Made by a program: the position numbers and the translations under genes
Shown: positions 1 to 12,331 of the stretch, piece after piece
Layout of the letters: each line of letters starts with the position of its first letter
How positions within the stretch are numbered: the first letter of the stretch is position 1
Source: Neurospora intermedia
Lineage: Eukaryota; Ascomycota; Sordariomycetes; Sordariales; Sordariaceae
Direction: 5' to 3'
Length of the DNA stretch: 64,000 nucleotides
Assembly (NCBI GenBank): GCA_037102815.1
Contig: BTPP01000003.1
Coordinates: 310,001 to 374,000 of the forward strand
Notes under the pieces: model-generated
Database searches by the model: none
Told to the model about the DNA's origin: nothing
The model's input: only the letters and a program-made list of their open reading frames with translations

Positions 1-1312
1 GGTATCACGATTGTGACAATGGTCCGTTGGTTGCTCCTAAACACCGTGTTGTTGGGGGGGTTTTGAGAGGGGAGGGGGACCGGGAGTTCAAGTTTTCGTG
101 TATGATATATAAACGATGGATTACTACTTTCACATAACCTTTTTTCTTTTTTTGCCGACGCATCTGAGGGTAAGAGATGGATGCATCATATTCATTTTCT
201 ATGTCTACTGTTTGTGGACTCGTACCATATCTCTCTCCCCGTGTCAGTGAAGAAAACCACCTCTACTTACTTACCAAAAGAGTCACACAAGAACGACCTA
301 TTCCATAAATATCGGCAGCACCGTGACCTTCCTCTTACCCAACCCTAGGTACACACACCGTCCCCGTTCGATAAGCAAACGTCGTCGCACCCGTTACATG
401 ACAAAGATCTGAACCAAACTGGCTTCTCAGATTCGAAGGTTCGGATCTAGCCTCTTCCGCCTCCATAACCATGGAAAAGTGTTACACCTGTCGTCTCATG
501 TTCTTCGAACCCCTGTGCCTGTGCCTGTGCTTCGAACCACGGTACCAGACCCCTCCTCATGATGCAATACGCCAATAAATGGCAGGCACGCACTGGAAAT
601 CGGTCCGTTGGTTGAAAGTGGAAGGCACCTGGCAGTGATCGCCGGTCTTTGAACTTCTTCGTCTCTCAGCTCTGCTAGGAACCACCTGGGAGTCAGTGGC
701 AGGGCATCCTGAATGGAAGGTGCGGTTGAGACTTCTGGAAACCTCTGTACACGTAGAAGGAGCGGAAAGAGGGACGGAAGCCCCTTAATGCACGCGCAAG
801 GGCCTCTTTGGTTGGGGGTTCCCTCGAAGCTGATGCTCCTCACTGCAAGAACAAGAGGAAACCAAAATGACATAGCCTAGAAAGGGGATAGATTTCTTCG
901 TTCTACAAGGTTACGTCTGGTACGGTTTCGGTTCCTGGGTAGTCTTGTGCTTTGTGGTAAGCAAGGATTTATATGCAACTCGTCGCGAGGTGTTCCCTTG
1001 TAGTGACGGATCTGATGAGGTCATGCCTACACCTTGCTTAATCCGTTCACACGACAATACTGGCGGCTTCGATTACTTCTTCTTCTACGTAGTTATAAAT
1101 GTCTTTCCGGGATAATTTCGGTTCCTACAGGCAAAACAACGGGGCACTGGCTGACTACAGTACCTACGTGAGACCACTTCGCCTCAAAACTCTCACGTTC
1201 CCATCAACAACAAAAAGGACCATATGTAAAACACTCGTTACGGGAAGGGGAGAACTAGATGAGTGGAGGTACTTGAACACATGGAAACAACTGATCGAAA
1301 GCTTTTTAAACG

Positions 1313-1330
1313 AAAAAAAAAAAAAAAAAA
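1313..1330. repeat. A18 homopolymer
   Basis: A run of about 18 A residues is read directly. It lies in non-coding sequence and makes the short overlapping reading frames here meaningless. Confidence 0.9.
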
Positions 1331-1543
1331 GAACTCCATTACGTAAATAACCTCCTACCAGCCAACCATCTATCCTATGCCACCCACCCAACTAAGCCGA
1401 ACCATGACATCCATCCATCCATATCACACCTCAGATCATACCAAACCAGACTAGCCCATACAAACAGACAGACAAGCTAAAAGACATCTAAAACATGTTC
1501 ATGTGTGTCTTCAACAACTCTTTCCCTTCCTTTGGATACAGCT

Positions 1544-1582
1544 CATCCATCCATCCATCCATCCATCCATCCATCCATCCAT
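1544..1582. repeat. (TCCA)n microsatellite
   Basis: About nine and a half perfect copies of a 4-base unit lie in intergenic DNA. A shorter run of the same unit sits near 1409-1423, so the unit has expanded twice in this gap. Confidence 0.95.
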
Positions 1583-2054
1583 ATCTATCATGCAACTAAC
1601 TTGACTGACCGAGTCCGTTGCGTCGATTAGCCAACTGAATCCCACTGTCAACATGAACAGCAGGAACACTTCCGTACCATACCAACCAATCTAACACCGC
1701 CTGATAATAACCCTTTTCCTTGTTCCAATTACAACAAATGTATAAGGCCCCCTTTTGCCCCACCCATGAAAAGACCAGACTGCCAAAAGCTTCAGTATTT
1801 TTGTCTCTTATCCTTTTAAGAGCCGGCCGACAAGAAGTTCGACATAGATGTGGAGCTAGAGTTAGGAAGAAGAAAGTTGAGTAAGAAAAGTCAACTTCGA
1901 CTTTTCTCTAACCGCCTCTCATCTCTGTTTCCCCCTCCCCCCAAAAAACCATACGAGCCGGAAGAAATTCGGATTCGGGCAAAGAGGAAGAGGTACCACG
2001 AAAGAGCTACCCGGAGATGTCACACACAGAGAGAGAGACAGAGAAAACGACATT

Positions 2055-3150
2055 TTAGCGGGTCTTCTTGCGCTCCCTTCTGGCCTCCAGGTCACCCTCC
2101 GCTAGCCACCTGCTGGCCTTGACAAGCTGGACGACGTTGATGATTTGCTTGAGCATCATGACGGGGAAAGAGACAATTGCGATGATCCAAGGGACGGTGG
2201 AGTCCTGAAACGGGAGGGTGGGAAGATTAGTCATCTGTCAAGCTACTTGGATTTCTTCTTAGTTGAAGTGGAGAGTGGTGGCTTACCATTTTGTTGGCAC
2301 GCGCCAGCTCGAGAGCAGCGGCGCTGTAGGGGTTGGCCTGCTTGATCTGGGGAACCTGTTCCAAGAGGCCGGGAGAGAGGAGCGGGCTCGAGAAGGAGAG
2401 CAGGTAGAGGGCAATGAAGAAGACCTCGTTGAGGGCGCAACACAGGAAGAGAACGGTCTGTGATATGAGGTCACCTGATGTTAGCTACCACTTCCATCTT
2501 CTTCTCCTTAACCATAGAAAAAGCTTCGAGAGGATATGGACAATGACGCACCCTATTGGTATAGTAGAGATTGAGGATGAAGCTCCTCGACTTGTCGACG
2601 TTCTTGTGACTCTCATCCGAACCGCCCATGGCCAGAGTCGCGTACATATGCATGTAGTGGCTGGCCATATCGAGGGCGATCAGGCCCTGGAAGACGATGG
2701 ACCACCGGGGGAAGGCGGAGGCGAGGAAGACGAGCAGGCAGGCCGTCGTGCAGCGGTCCGTGACCATGTCGAGCACAGCGCCGAAGCGGGTGGACTGGTC
2801 AAGGTAGCGAGCGGCATAGCCGTCGAGGGCGTCGAGAAGACACGAGATGCTGTAGAGGAGCGAGCATGTTCGAGGGTGGAGGGGCATGTAGTAGAGTGAG
2901 GCTACAGCAAGGATGATACGGGAGTAACCTGTAAGTGGTGGTGGGCCAGACCCTGTTAGCAAGATCTAATTATGTCTGGGATTTACACAAGCGCAAGGCG
3001 CATGGGAGCTCGGGAGAAAGAAAAGTGTAGAAGCGGTGCGGTGGAAGCATGGATTCGCAAAAGCGTACCGATCAAGTTTGGTACAAATAGGTAGACGTTC
3101 TCCCGTGGCTCAGCATCCTTTCCACGGCTGACCTTCTCGGTGGCCGGCAT
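2055..3150 (-). CDS. pis1: CDP-diacylglycerol-inositol 3-phosphatidyltransferase (phosphatidylinositol synthase)
   Basis: This ER membrane enzyme joins CDP-diacylglycerol and myo-inositol to make phosphatidylinositol, the precursor of phosphoinositides and inositol sphingolipids. I assemble four exons on the minus strand: 3150-3069, 2928-2552, 2457-2287 and 2204-2055. All junctions are GT-AG, phases agree, and the product is 259 residues. The ATG at 3150 starts MPATEKVSRGK. The CDP-alcohol phosphotransferase signature is complete around residues 62-92: DALDGYAAR, eight residues, then a Gly and two Asp in the order G-x3-D-x3-D. Several hydrophobic spans follow, and the tail is basic (ARRERKKTR). 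Length and motif fit yeast Pis1. The family is near certain; the splice sites are predicted by eye. Confidence 0.93.
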
Positions 3151-4287
3151 GGTTATCGTTGTATGGGTTCCTGGGCTGAACACCAGGAAACACACTGCGC
3201 AATGATTTGAAGTTGTAGCAAGGCTACTGTAGAGCTGCAGCTTGCTTGGCCGGTTGGTTTATCGAGCTCGGCGCAATCAATTAAACGGGTGTCCGAAGGT
3301 TCCGCTTCTTGCAAGTGTCAAGTAGAGAAACGAAAAGGTCGAAAATCGGGAATTCGGTGAATTAAAGAGTTATCGGGGGCCAGTTGTTCAAGTTGGCAGT
3401 AGCTTGCATATGCTTGGTGCGGAAAATCGACGAACAGGGGGGGTTGTTGTGTGGACGAGATGAAGCGACTAGGTAGAGAAAGGAGGGAAGATAGGGGGAA
3501 AAGGTAAAGTTCTTTCCTTGTGTAAAGTGAGGCAGCTGCTGGTATTCACAAGAATAAAACTATCGTAAGCTGAGGTGAGGCAGTGAACAGCGTGGTCAGG
3601 AAAAAGAGTCGGGTTCGGGTTCCAGTTGCGGTGCGTTGCAGGCCGAAATTCTGGATTCTGGAAGCGGGCTGGCTGGGGTCGGTGGATGATGATGATGATG
3701 ATGATGGATGGATAGGTGCCCCTGGATGAGGCTGCTGGAGCGGACTGGAGCGGCCGACTGGAGCCCTCGGGCTTTTGATTACCCTCCGGAACCGCCGTCG
3801 GCACGGCGCTCATCCTACTACTTGCTTTGCCGCTTCTGCCCGCTGTTTTGCTCGGTCACGGCGCCGAAAATCTGCCCTCAGCTAAGACGTCAGTGCAGTG
3901 GTCTGTGCTCGCACACGTAGCGGTTGGGGCCTGCATTGCGTTTGCTTGGCAAGAGGCGTTCGTGTTCTTCTTTAGTTATCTACCTTGGTACCCTTGAGAT
4001 TCTGCAGTCTTCCTGATCTGCTGTCACAACGGGCTGTGATGAGGCTATTCCCGTCACCACGGCGCTGAACTCAGCCGAGATTCGTAATGTCAAACATTAT
4101 TCTGTTACCAAAGCTTACGCTGAACTAGCTCATGCATACATTGCCGTCTCCATTGTCTATCCCTTGCGTGGAACACTTGATGATGAGCTCCGAGACCGTT
4201 TACCATGCTTCTGCTTTGATAGCTTCGCTGGACTCTAATGTCTGTTATAGAGAAAGGGGCCTTTCGCTTCTCCAACGAGCTTCAAGA
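3151..4287. other. Intergenic between pis1 (promoter side) and rqc2 (3' side)
   Basis: No gene is visible. It should hold the pis1 promoter at its left end and the rqc2 3' flank at its right end. A (GAT)n run near 3684-3705 produces a poly-Ile shadow frame on the other strand. Confidence 0.55.
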
Positions 4288-7200
4288 CTATTTCTTCTTG
4301 CCTTTCCCTCCCTTACCACTTCCGCCCTTTCCACTACCTCCGCCCTTACCACCACCCTTCCCAGACCCTCCTCCACTCGAACTGCCAGCAAGGCCACCAG
4401 ACTGCATCACAGTGACCTTTCCGACGGGCACACAGTTAAAAGCCTCTTCAACCTTGAGTCCCTTGATAAGCTCCATCTCTCTCGGCCAAATCTTCTCCGG
4501 ATCCGACGACGACTCATCGATCCAGCCCTTTTTGCCGCTCGCCAACCTCCACCGCTCAACGATCTCTTTGACTGCCTTGCCCTTTTTCGTATTTCCGGGC
4601 TGTAGCTTCGTCTTGTACTTGAACTTGTTCAGAGCACTCCACGGCGCACAGATCGGAACCACCTCTAGGATCTCATCGCCCGCAAGCGGGTTGCCCACAA
4701 GCGTCTCGAGTGGCGCCATCTCCATCGCCATCTCGGACTCGTCCAGAGGCATGTCCTCGCCTTCCTCCATCATGAGACGGCGGACCTCTTCATGCTCGCG
4801 GATCTCTTTCTTGACACGCTCCTGTTGTTGACGGCGACGCTCGCGAGCGGCAGCAGCCTCGGCTTCTGCCTTGGCTTTAGCCGCGGCTTCGGCTTCGGCC
4901 TTCTGACGGGCAGCCTTGACACCCATCAGCTCTTCCATAAGGGCGCGGTCCTCCTCGTCTTGGTCCTTGTACTTGGCCGCAATCTTCTTTTGCTTGCCGC
5001 GCTGGCCACGCTTGGCGGGTGCCTTCTTCGCAGACTGTTGCTTTTGAGGGGCGGTTGATGACGAGGGAGTGCCGGTCTTTGCTGCAGGTGATGGCTGGTT
5101 TGACTCTTCCTCCTCACCGTCGTCGTCCTCCTCCTCTTCATTTTGTGTTGCAGCAGGTTCCAGTTCCGCCGGCGACTTGATGCTCTCATCATGGCTGCTC
5201 ACGGACTCCTCCTTGTTGATTTCAAGGTCTGCAAGCTCCTCCGTCGGAGGTTCTGTGCCTTGGGCAGCATCGCTTTCCACAGAACCGACTTGTCCAGGTC
5301 GCTGCGAGTGCAGGGGGTTAGCTCTTTCCTTCTGGTCTGCGGCGTCCTCGTCATCGTCATCACTCTCAGACTCTTCACCGGCCACTGGCTTCTGCTCGTG
5401 CGGGCTCTCTGCACGTTCTGACAGGGCATCCAGAGAGTCAGCGCGACCTTTTGTCTTGCGTTCTACAAAATCATAGACCCTATGGCGAGTATGCTTGGAC
5501 TTGCTGTCGTCGGATACCCTGAAGAGTAGACCGAAACCAAGCGTCAATAGCGCCGGAGGCAGGAGGTTGCGCTTCCCTCTGACCATGAACGATCCTACCG
5601 GGAGGTATTCACCAGCGGGTGCGCTTTTCGAGACCTGGTCGGCATTGACCCACCAGGCCCCCATGCCAGCCTTCGAGTCCCAAGCACTAGAGCAGCATAC
5701 CGACAAATTGCCAGCCTGAGCAAGCGTCGACGGCGGAATTGGTGCATCAGGTGTCTTTGGGTTGTTCTTGATGATCACGCTTGCAGCTCCGTGAACATCG
5801 GCGTGGACGTAAACGTCACCCTTCCTCAGATACCGCTTGTACAGCATCTCGTTCTGTTGAGCATCACGGCCTCCGAGAACGAGATAACCGTCTGAGGAAA
5901 TAAACCAGGTGAATTTCTCGAACCACATTTGCTTCCTGATGGGTTGGAGGACTGGTTTTTCTTGCTTGAGACCCTTTCTGAGATCTTCGGCGATCTTCTG
6001 CTCGGCATTTTTCAAGGCGATAACCGACTGCTGGACCGTCTTTTGCGCCTTGTCAGCAGCTGTTCGCTTCTGGTCGTAATATTCTCTGGCGTTGTTCCAA
6101 ACGCTCAGTGTCAGGTTGATATCGACCTCAAGGCGTTTGACTGGCGCCTTGTCCTTGGTGGTTTCTGCCCCGTCGGCATCGTCTTCAGAATCGCTGTAAT
6201 CGAACTCATCATCCTCTTTGTCTTGGTCAGCCTCGTCCTCTTCTTCCACGCCTTCTCCTAGCAGTAATGTGATGGTGTTCTCCTTCAGCTTCATCGGCAA
6301 CTTGATAATTTCTGCGACGGGGTTACCCTGCTTCTGCTCCTTTTCAATCAGTTTCGTGATGTCAACCCAATCCATGCCTTCCTGTAGCAGGCCGTTCACG
6401 GCATCCATGGCTTCCTGGACACGTTCGATATTGGCTTGAATGGTCGCCGCCTTGCGGTAGTTTAGCATCTCCATCTCTTGCAGCCCTTCTATTCGCTTAG
6501 CTTGGTCCATACGGGCAGCTTCAAGCTTCCTCTTGGCAGCTGCTTCACGCTCGCTGAGCTTGGACTCTAGCCTTTGTCCCTCGAGGGATGAGAAGAATTC
6601 ATCGACTGTTTTGTTGTAGCCGACGAACGGCAAGATACGATATGCCTTGTCATCCTCGAACTGCTTGGGCAGGAACGGTTGGAAATCCTCGTAGAGGAGG
6701 GTCTTTGCTTTTTCGGCTGGTGGCGCATCGACGTCCAACTCTGTATCCTCAAACCCGGACCGAGGCTTGGCGATGATGTAACCATTGGAAACGGAGGAGT
6801 CGGTGACCTCGTCAAGGATTTCTCGTGCTTGCTGGAGGGTGTCGAACAGCTTGTCTAGGAGGGAATCATCATCCAGGATTTCGGCGGGCTTGGTGGCTGG
6901 GTCGAAGCTGGTGAGGCGGAAGACATGCTCGACGAGAATGGGCGGTAGCTCTGTAATGGTGGTCGCGAGGCCCCTTCGTAGCTCGTCGGCGCCCTTTTTC
7001 TTGATCTTCTTACCGGCAGCCTGATCAGCGGCTGCCTTTTGGACTGTGCTCTGCAGCGCATCCCTCAGACGTTCCTTGGTCAGGGCAGGAACACCTCCAA
7101 AGTTCTGTCTGTTTTCGAGCGTGTAGGTCAGACCAATGCGCTGGGGTTCCTGGCCTTCGCCCTCGGGAACATTTCGGAGCAGAGCCAAAATCTTGAGGTC

Positions 7201-7575
7201 GGCATCGGTAAGGATAATGTTGCCGCTAGCAAAGAATTCGAGGTAAAGTCGAAAGGCACCATCGCTGAACTGGAACTCGATGATGCGATCGGTACCAATT
7301 TGCGAGACAGAGGTACAACGCCGGGTCTTGAGGTATTTGCGAAGCCTGGCGACGAATTGGCTGGGTGCCGGCGAAGCGGTGCGCACGAAGTCAGTCAAAT
7401 GGCAGCGGAAACCGGATTCGATCAGGAGCTGCTGCCTGTTGTCGGGTTTGGCGAACTTGAGGAGGAGGATCTTGGAGTTGAGGTCGTAGATGTTGGCCAG
7501 GCGCAGCGACACCAGAGCTTCCGAGAGCTCGTGGGCCACCACCCTGACGTCGAGAGAGGAGAATCGCTGCTTCAT
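4288..7575 (-). CDS. rqc2: Ribosome quality control subunit Rqc2/Tae2 (NEMF, NFACT family)
   Basis: Rqc2 binds stalled 60S subunits carrying peptidyl-tRNA, recruits the Ltn1/listerin ubiquitin ligase, and in yeast directs C-terminal Ala/Thr tailing. This is a single exon of 1095 residues starting MKQRFSSLDVR at an ATG. The N-terminal NFACT-N region (FbpA-like) covers roughly the first 340 residues, followed by coiled coil and an acidic stretch. The NFACT-R domain (DUF814) lies near 549-685, beginning MWFEKFTWFISSDG and containing GGRDAQQNE and VYVHADVHGA. A long charged linker follows, then the NFACT-C domain (DUF3441) near 973-1065. The last 30 or so residues are a Gly/Lys/Ser low-complexity tail ending GKKK. 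Length matches fungal homologues. No intron is needed. Confidence 0.95.
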   Translation of the reverse strand: MKQRFSSLDVRVVAHELSEALVSLRLANIYDLNSKILLLKFAKPDNRQQLLIESGFRCHLTDFVRTASPAPSQFVARLRKYLKTRRCTSVSQIGTDRIIEFQFSDGAFRLYLEFFASGNIILTDADLKILALLRNVPEGEGQEPQRIGLTYTLENRQNFGGVPALTKERLRDALQSTVQKAAADQAAGKKIKKKGADELRRGLATTITELPPILVEHVFRLTSFDPATKPAEILDDDSLLDKLFDTLQQAREILDEVTDSSVSNGYIIAKPRSGFEDTELDVDAPPAEKAKTLLYEDFQPFLPKQFEDDKAYRILPFVGYNKTVDEFFSSLEGQRLESKLSEREAAAKRKLEAARMDQAKRIEGLQEMEMLNYRKAATIQANIERVQEAMDAVNGLLQEGMDWVDITKLIEKEQKQGNPVAEIIKLPMKLKENTITLLLGEGVEEEDEADQDKEDDEFDYSDSEDDADGAETTKDKAPVKRLEVDINLTLSVWNNAREYYDQKRTAADKAQKTVQQSVIALKNAEQKIAEDLRKGLKQEKPVLQPIRKQMWFEKFTWFISSDGYLVLGGRDAQQNEMLYKRYLRKGDVYVHADVHGAASVIIKNNPKTPDAPIPPSTLAQAGNLSVCCSSAWDSKAGMGAWWVNADQVSKSAPAGEYLPVGSFMVRGKRNLLPPALLTLGFGLLFRVSDDSKSKHTRHRVYDFVERKTKGRADSLDALSERAESPHEQKPVAGEESESDDDDEDAADQKERANPLHSQRPGQVGSVESDAAQGTEPPTEELADLEINKEESVSSHDESIKSPAELEPAATQNEEEEDDDGEEEESNQPSPAAKTGTPSSSTAPQKQQSAKKAPAKRGQRGKQKKIAAKYKDQDEEDRALMEELMGVKAARQKAEAEAAAKAKAEAEAAAARERRRQQQERVKKEIREHEEVRRLMMEEGEDMPLDESEMAMEMAPLETLVGNPLAGDEILEVVPICAPWSALNKFKYKTKLQPGNTKKGKAVKEIVERWRLASGKKGWIDESSSDPEKIWPREMELIKGLKVEEAFNCVPVGKVTVMQSGGLAGSSSGGGSGKGGGKGGGSGKGGSGKGGKGKKK

Positions 7576-7959
7576 GGAGGCTAATAAGGGCCTTTGTGAT
7601 CACCAACGTTGAGCTCGATTTGAGCCGTAACAATATCAATAACGGGTGATGGTAAGGTCGGGGTGTCTCTGAATCGCTTCGCCCGTCCAAAACAATGCAA
7701 CAAGATGTCATGGCGGGGTGGTGGGGTATTTGGGTACACTACTTTTGCTAGGCAAACAGTCACTTGCCGAGCGCCTTACGTCAGCACGACCAGTCCGTCC
7801 AAGCCCTTCCACTTTCATCGATGTGGGAGGTAGCAATGCACTGGCCAATCATAGTGACCGCTGCTCATTGTTCTGTGGGAAGGTGGTGTTGAGTTCAAGC
7901 CGTCACCATCATGATCCTGCCCTCAAGGAAATACAAAACACGGAGACGGGGGAGCAAAG
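7576..7959. other. Short intergenic region upstream of rqc2
   Basis: About 380 bases between the rqc2 start and the small membrane-protein frame upstream, both on the minus strand. It presumably holds the rqc2 promoter. I see no coding sequence. Confidence 0.5.
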
Positions 7960-8148
7960 TCAGACCTCAGCCGGAGGAGGCTCGTCTGCCACTCTCGGCA
8001 TGGTACGGCGACGTTGGTAGTCACGATAGCATTGATATGTGAGCGCAAAGGCAAAGGCACCGGCCACCACGCCTACGATGATAGAGAAGGCAATGCGGTT
8101 TTGCCAATGCATCCTGAGGTTTTCCTCTTCAGAGCAGTCGTGCTTCAT
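7960..8148 (-). CDS. Small single-span membrane protein, unrecognised
   Basis: An intronless 62-codon frame with a true ATG at 8148. The product has a short acidic N-terminus (MKHDCSEEENLRMHW), one strongly hydrophobic segment around residues 20-40 (IAFSIIVGVVAGAFAFALTY), a positively charged flank (CYRDYQRRR) and a Pro/Glu-rich C-terminus ending PPPAEV. Charge placement fits an N-out/C-in span under the positive-inside rule, or a small inner-mitochondrial membrane protein. I do not recognise a family. It could be the last exon of a longer gene, or chance. It is kept because hydrophobicity, charge layout and a proper start coincide, which is rare among the noise frames here. Confidence 0.45.
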   Translation of the reverse strand: MKHDCSEEENLRMHWQNRIAFSIIVGVVAGAFAFALTYQCYRDYQRRRTMPRVADEPPPAEV

Positions 8149-11100
8149 GGATACGATGTTCGTTCTGGACTGGTTGGGTAAATAGTGGTATGAAGCTAGG
8201 CAGAGGAAGAGAAGCCGTGGGCGCTCTCACTTCATTTCATCTGAAACTACGATGTCGCCAAATACGATGTTGCCATTCCAAATCACAGCGTTGCGCATCA
8301 CAGATTGTACATACTATGTAGGCGAGGAATTCTTCAATATCTCCATGAGTCCGGGTCCGGTACACCGAGATAGCCATCGATGGTTAGACGATCAACTCGA
8401 GAGTACTTTGCTCGTTGGTCGGTTTGGCTGAAAGTCCAGCCTCAAGACTCGATTCCATCAAACATTCATCTCATCTACGAAGTCGCAAATGTCTGTTGGT
8501 TCAATCGTTTCCTACACGGGCTCACTCACTGTCACAGTGGGACACACTTGGTCCGACACAACAAACAAGCATTGTCTGGCTCGGGCGGGACTACCCGGAG
8601 ACACAGGGCGAAACGCTGTCGAACAGCCCTGGACGGCCCGTCTGAGATCCGGGTCAAGTCGACTCGACACATGACTTGGGTATATTTTAGGCTGTTTACT
8701 GCATGTCCACAGAAAGAAGACACTCAGGGACGTGGCTTGGAAGGGGGAGGAGGCGAGCCCATCGTGAAGATCGCCAGCCGCCGGAACCGCTGCCCTAGTT
8801 TCATGAACATCAGCGGCTGGCTTGCTTGGCTAGAGAGGACGGATTGTTGCTACACTACACTGCAGAGTGCCATCTGGCCAGCATGCTGCTGATCTGTGGC
8901 TCCTGTGGATAGATACACCGAAACTTGTCTCGTCGTTGCGATCACAATGCGTTGGTGTTGTCGGTGCTCTGTGGTGTGTTAGCAGGTGGGACGTCCACGA
9001 ACACTTTTACCCACTCGACCACCGCCGATGTGGTCTTGGGCTGTGCATGCGCTAGCCAGCAGCATCGCCAGCTGTTTACTTGTTCCTGGCAGCACGCAGC
9101 AGCAGGGCAAATGTAAGGTAGGGGACGAGCGGCACGGGACGGGGACTGCAAGGGGCAAAGGAAAATCAGTGCCGTGACGTGACGTGCGCAAGGCCCGCAG
9201 CTACTACGACAACAGCGTACACTGCTACGTAGAGGTGTACACGGACGTATCGCATAGAGCCTCCGAACCAGGAAAACTCGCGGGACATGTGCGCCGTCTG
9301 GGTGGGAAAAAGTGGTGCGGCGTCCTCCTGTCATTTCCCCTTCGCCATCTTCCTCCACCGCACATTGCGTATCCCGAGATCCGGTCCTCCGAGGCCGTGT
9401 TGCGAGCATCGTGCCCAGCGGCAGACGTCCAAGAACAGTTGCTTCTGCCGAGCTTCCACTCCGTCAAAGGCTTCGACACGTGTAGATCGGAACGGAACCG
9501 CTCTCCTCCATCCCGTCGGTAAGGCTCTGTGGACATGTGCCACCAACCATCACCAGGAAAGGGAAGGGAAGGGAGTGGAAGAGGAGGGGACTGGCGTGTT
9601 ATCCCCAATCTGAGCTAGCGTCAGGAACGCGTTACAACGTGCTGATCCAGAACCACAAAACCGACGCAAAACCGAGGCGTCAGACGGCAGAAAGGAGAAC
9701 GCTGCCGTTGCTACGCTATGAACACCGTGGCCGCCGGGTCCAATCAGATCTGCCGCCCAATCCCAGACACACATCGATCGACCGGTTTCATTTTAACAAA
9801 AGCCCGTATGTAAAATGGGTTGCCTGATGTTGCCAACATCCCACGTTCACGGCGCCATTTGTCAGACAGTAAACACGTTGGCTGGTGGAACAGACTCCTC
9901 CGCGACTAGGCAAAGCCGCGACGAGACCGACAACACGCGGCGAGGCCGTTTCCCGTTGTTCATCGGCCTGCCACTGGCTTGAGTGCTTGGGTAGGCGGTT
10001 ATCCACATGAGATACCAAGCGCTTCATGGAGGGCTGAATCTCTTAAACAGCCCAATGGAAACGTCCCTTGGTTACCTCATGCGCTTGCTACACTTTTCCC
10101 TTCGCGACAATAACCGCAGAGGGCAACACTGGAAACTTGAATGAAAGAGAGGCTGGGAAAGGGGTCGAGACTTTTGTCGGAAACGCCAACTGATACCCAC
10201 AGCTTCCATTGATCCACCACTCAGGTCTTTCGGCTTCTAGCCTGCAGCTCTACTGCAGGTCGCTGCTAGGGTATCGCTGAAGGGATCGAAATCGCTGCTC
10301 ATCATTTCCCAGCCACCGATTATGGAGCTGAACCACGCCTCGTGTTGCAGCAAACCCGAGGTCTTTTCTGTGGTCCCCGACTGGCTTCTCTGTCTCTCTG
10401 TTTGTTTGGTGGCGATGGTGTTAGTTATGATGGTGGTGATGATGATGATGGAATGAATGGCTGGTCCGAGTCGTGACGCCAGCCATGCCCTTCCCCATGT
10501 CTTCACTCTCCATCTCTTCCCCTCGCTCCCCTCCTTGACCTGGGGGGGCTTCCCAACCGACATGAGTGGCGTGCAGATGCAGCGCTGAGTAGTGGACCAG
10601 CCGAGCCACTGTTATGGTCCATTGCCTGTCACGGTTGGAAAGGAATGAGAGCACCATTGGCATCCAATCTGCCTACCCATGACAGCCTCTGGGCGACTAT
10701 TGAAGGCTGGACCTGTCTATGTACACTACAGGCTTTACACAGCCGTCGCACAATTTCTGGAACAGGTCCTGTCCTGGCGTTTCATCTAGCTGGTCTCAGC
10801 AGTCGAGCTCTGCCTAGCTGACTGCCAGAACCTGATGACGGCGTCAGCGGAGCTGCTGAAAAAGCAAGCGACAACCTCGGGATAACTGGCGGTATATGAC
10901 TGCGAGAACTGGGTACGAGCACGGATCCGTCGTTATTTAGATTGCGAGTGGTTGGCACTTGGCGAGAGGTAACAAGTCATGCTCGCCGATCGAATGGGTC
11001 GGCCGCGACGTTTGATCGAATCGAAGGCGATGTGATGCTTGCCTGCTCCGCTCAGGTTCAGCTCATCTCGAGCTCCCATCGTGGTCTCCGGGGAGCTTGA

Positions 11101-12319
11101 ACCTAAGCTCGATTGGGTCTCGGGCCTCGCTGGCCGTAGCTGGCTGATCCCAGAACGAGATTGGCGAGGGGGTTGGGGACTTGCTGGGGACTCGCTGGGG
11201 AACGGGTACCGGGCGGCCGAGCAAACAGAGACGAATCAGGGGGCAATCATGGCCGATGGCGTGGGGATCAATACGGACCCTTGGCCACGCACTAAGCCCC
11301 TTTTGCTTTCGATAAACAAGCTGTTCCCCACACCATATGTGCGTAAACAGATGAACAGCAGAACCGCCGCGGCGCCGCAAACCCGTCAGAACGGGCAAGA
11401 AAGGATAGGAAAAATGGTGGTTATTCGCACAGCCGGGACCTGGAAATCCCACAATTCCTCCTGTCCATCCCATCTCCAAACCTTTTATCAACCCGTCAGT
11501 ACCTACCACTGCCCGGACATCACCATCTGACCGTCCACTCTTCTGGCCGCTGGGCATTTGTTTCGGCAGCCTACACTGGCTTGATGCTGGATCAGTGGGT
11601 GCTGTGGAATGGTTATGGTTCCTTTCAGAGGCTCCCGCTGCTATGAGATCCACGCGATCCGCGTAGCTGAGGCCTGGGGTTGAGTGAGGTTTATCCCCCA
11701 GGGGCAGTTCTACCTAGCTTTGGCAGAAAATGAAGCTCTCTCGCCAGCGAATCTGTCTTGTCACACACCGCTCGCCAGCGATCCCATTGGAGGACCCCCC
11801 CTCTGGAGTGTTAGACCCCCCATCTCCATTTCCCCAAGAAACTCTCCCGCACTTCAGATGCACATCGCCGTCGTCGACGCCCACGCGGGGCTCAGCGAGC
11901 CTCCGTCTCCCTCCGTATCGCCCTGTTTTGCTTGTGATTCTCCCTACAAGGCCGGGCCAACCACCTCCCACAATCGGTAACGGTGGTCCCGTAATTCCCC
12001 CAGACGCACACTCCGCTCATTATTTGAACCGGCCTTGCTCGTGGTAGCTTTGGCAGTCTTGATCTTCTCCTTACCATCTTCCCCAGTCAGCATCCGGCCA
12101 CTCACAATCAACCACAACAACTTCGGAATCCCCATCCTTTTCTATACCCTCTTCGCAGAGGAATCGACTGAATCCGAGTCCAAGAAGACGGGTCGCACAG
12201 TGACCGCCTTCTTCACCTACGTCAATCGACTTCTTTTCATAGAGAAGCCAGAGTCATTCTTTTCATCAATCTTTCGTATATCGAAAGGTTGATAGGAAAG
12301 ACTGCCTCTTGCGCCGTAG
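8149..12319. other. Long intergenic region; right end is the probable hex-1 leader
   Basis: About 4.2 kb without a supported gene. Reading frames up to 196 codons occur but lack domains, codon bias or continuity. The last 460 bases contain no ATG in any frame and look like a transcribed leader (ACAACAAC-type and CT-rich sequence near 12100-12260). This gap probably holds the upstream hex-1 promoter. Confidence 0.5.
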
Positions 12320-12331
12320 AAAACCGCCAAA

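Larger units (their letters stand above)
1..2054. other. Intergenic, no gene supported
   Basis: About 2 kb with only short reading frames of random composition. It holds an A18 run near 1313-1330 and a (TCCA)n microsatellite near 1544-1582. The right end is the 3' flank of the phosphatidylinositol synthase gene. Confidence 0.6.

Noticed and set aside
11039-11653. Overlapping frames of 163 (+) and 196 (-) codons upstream of hex-1
   Set aside because: They overlap on opposite strands with no domain, and GC-rich sequence makes long chance frames likely.
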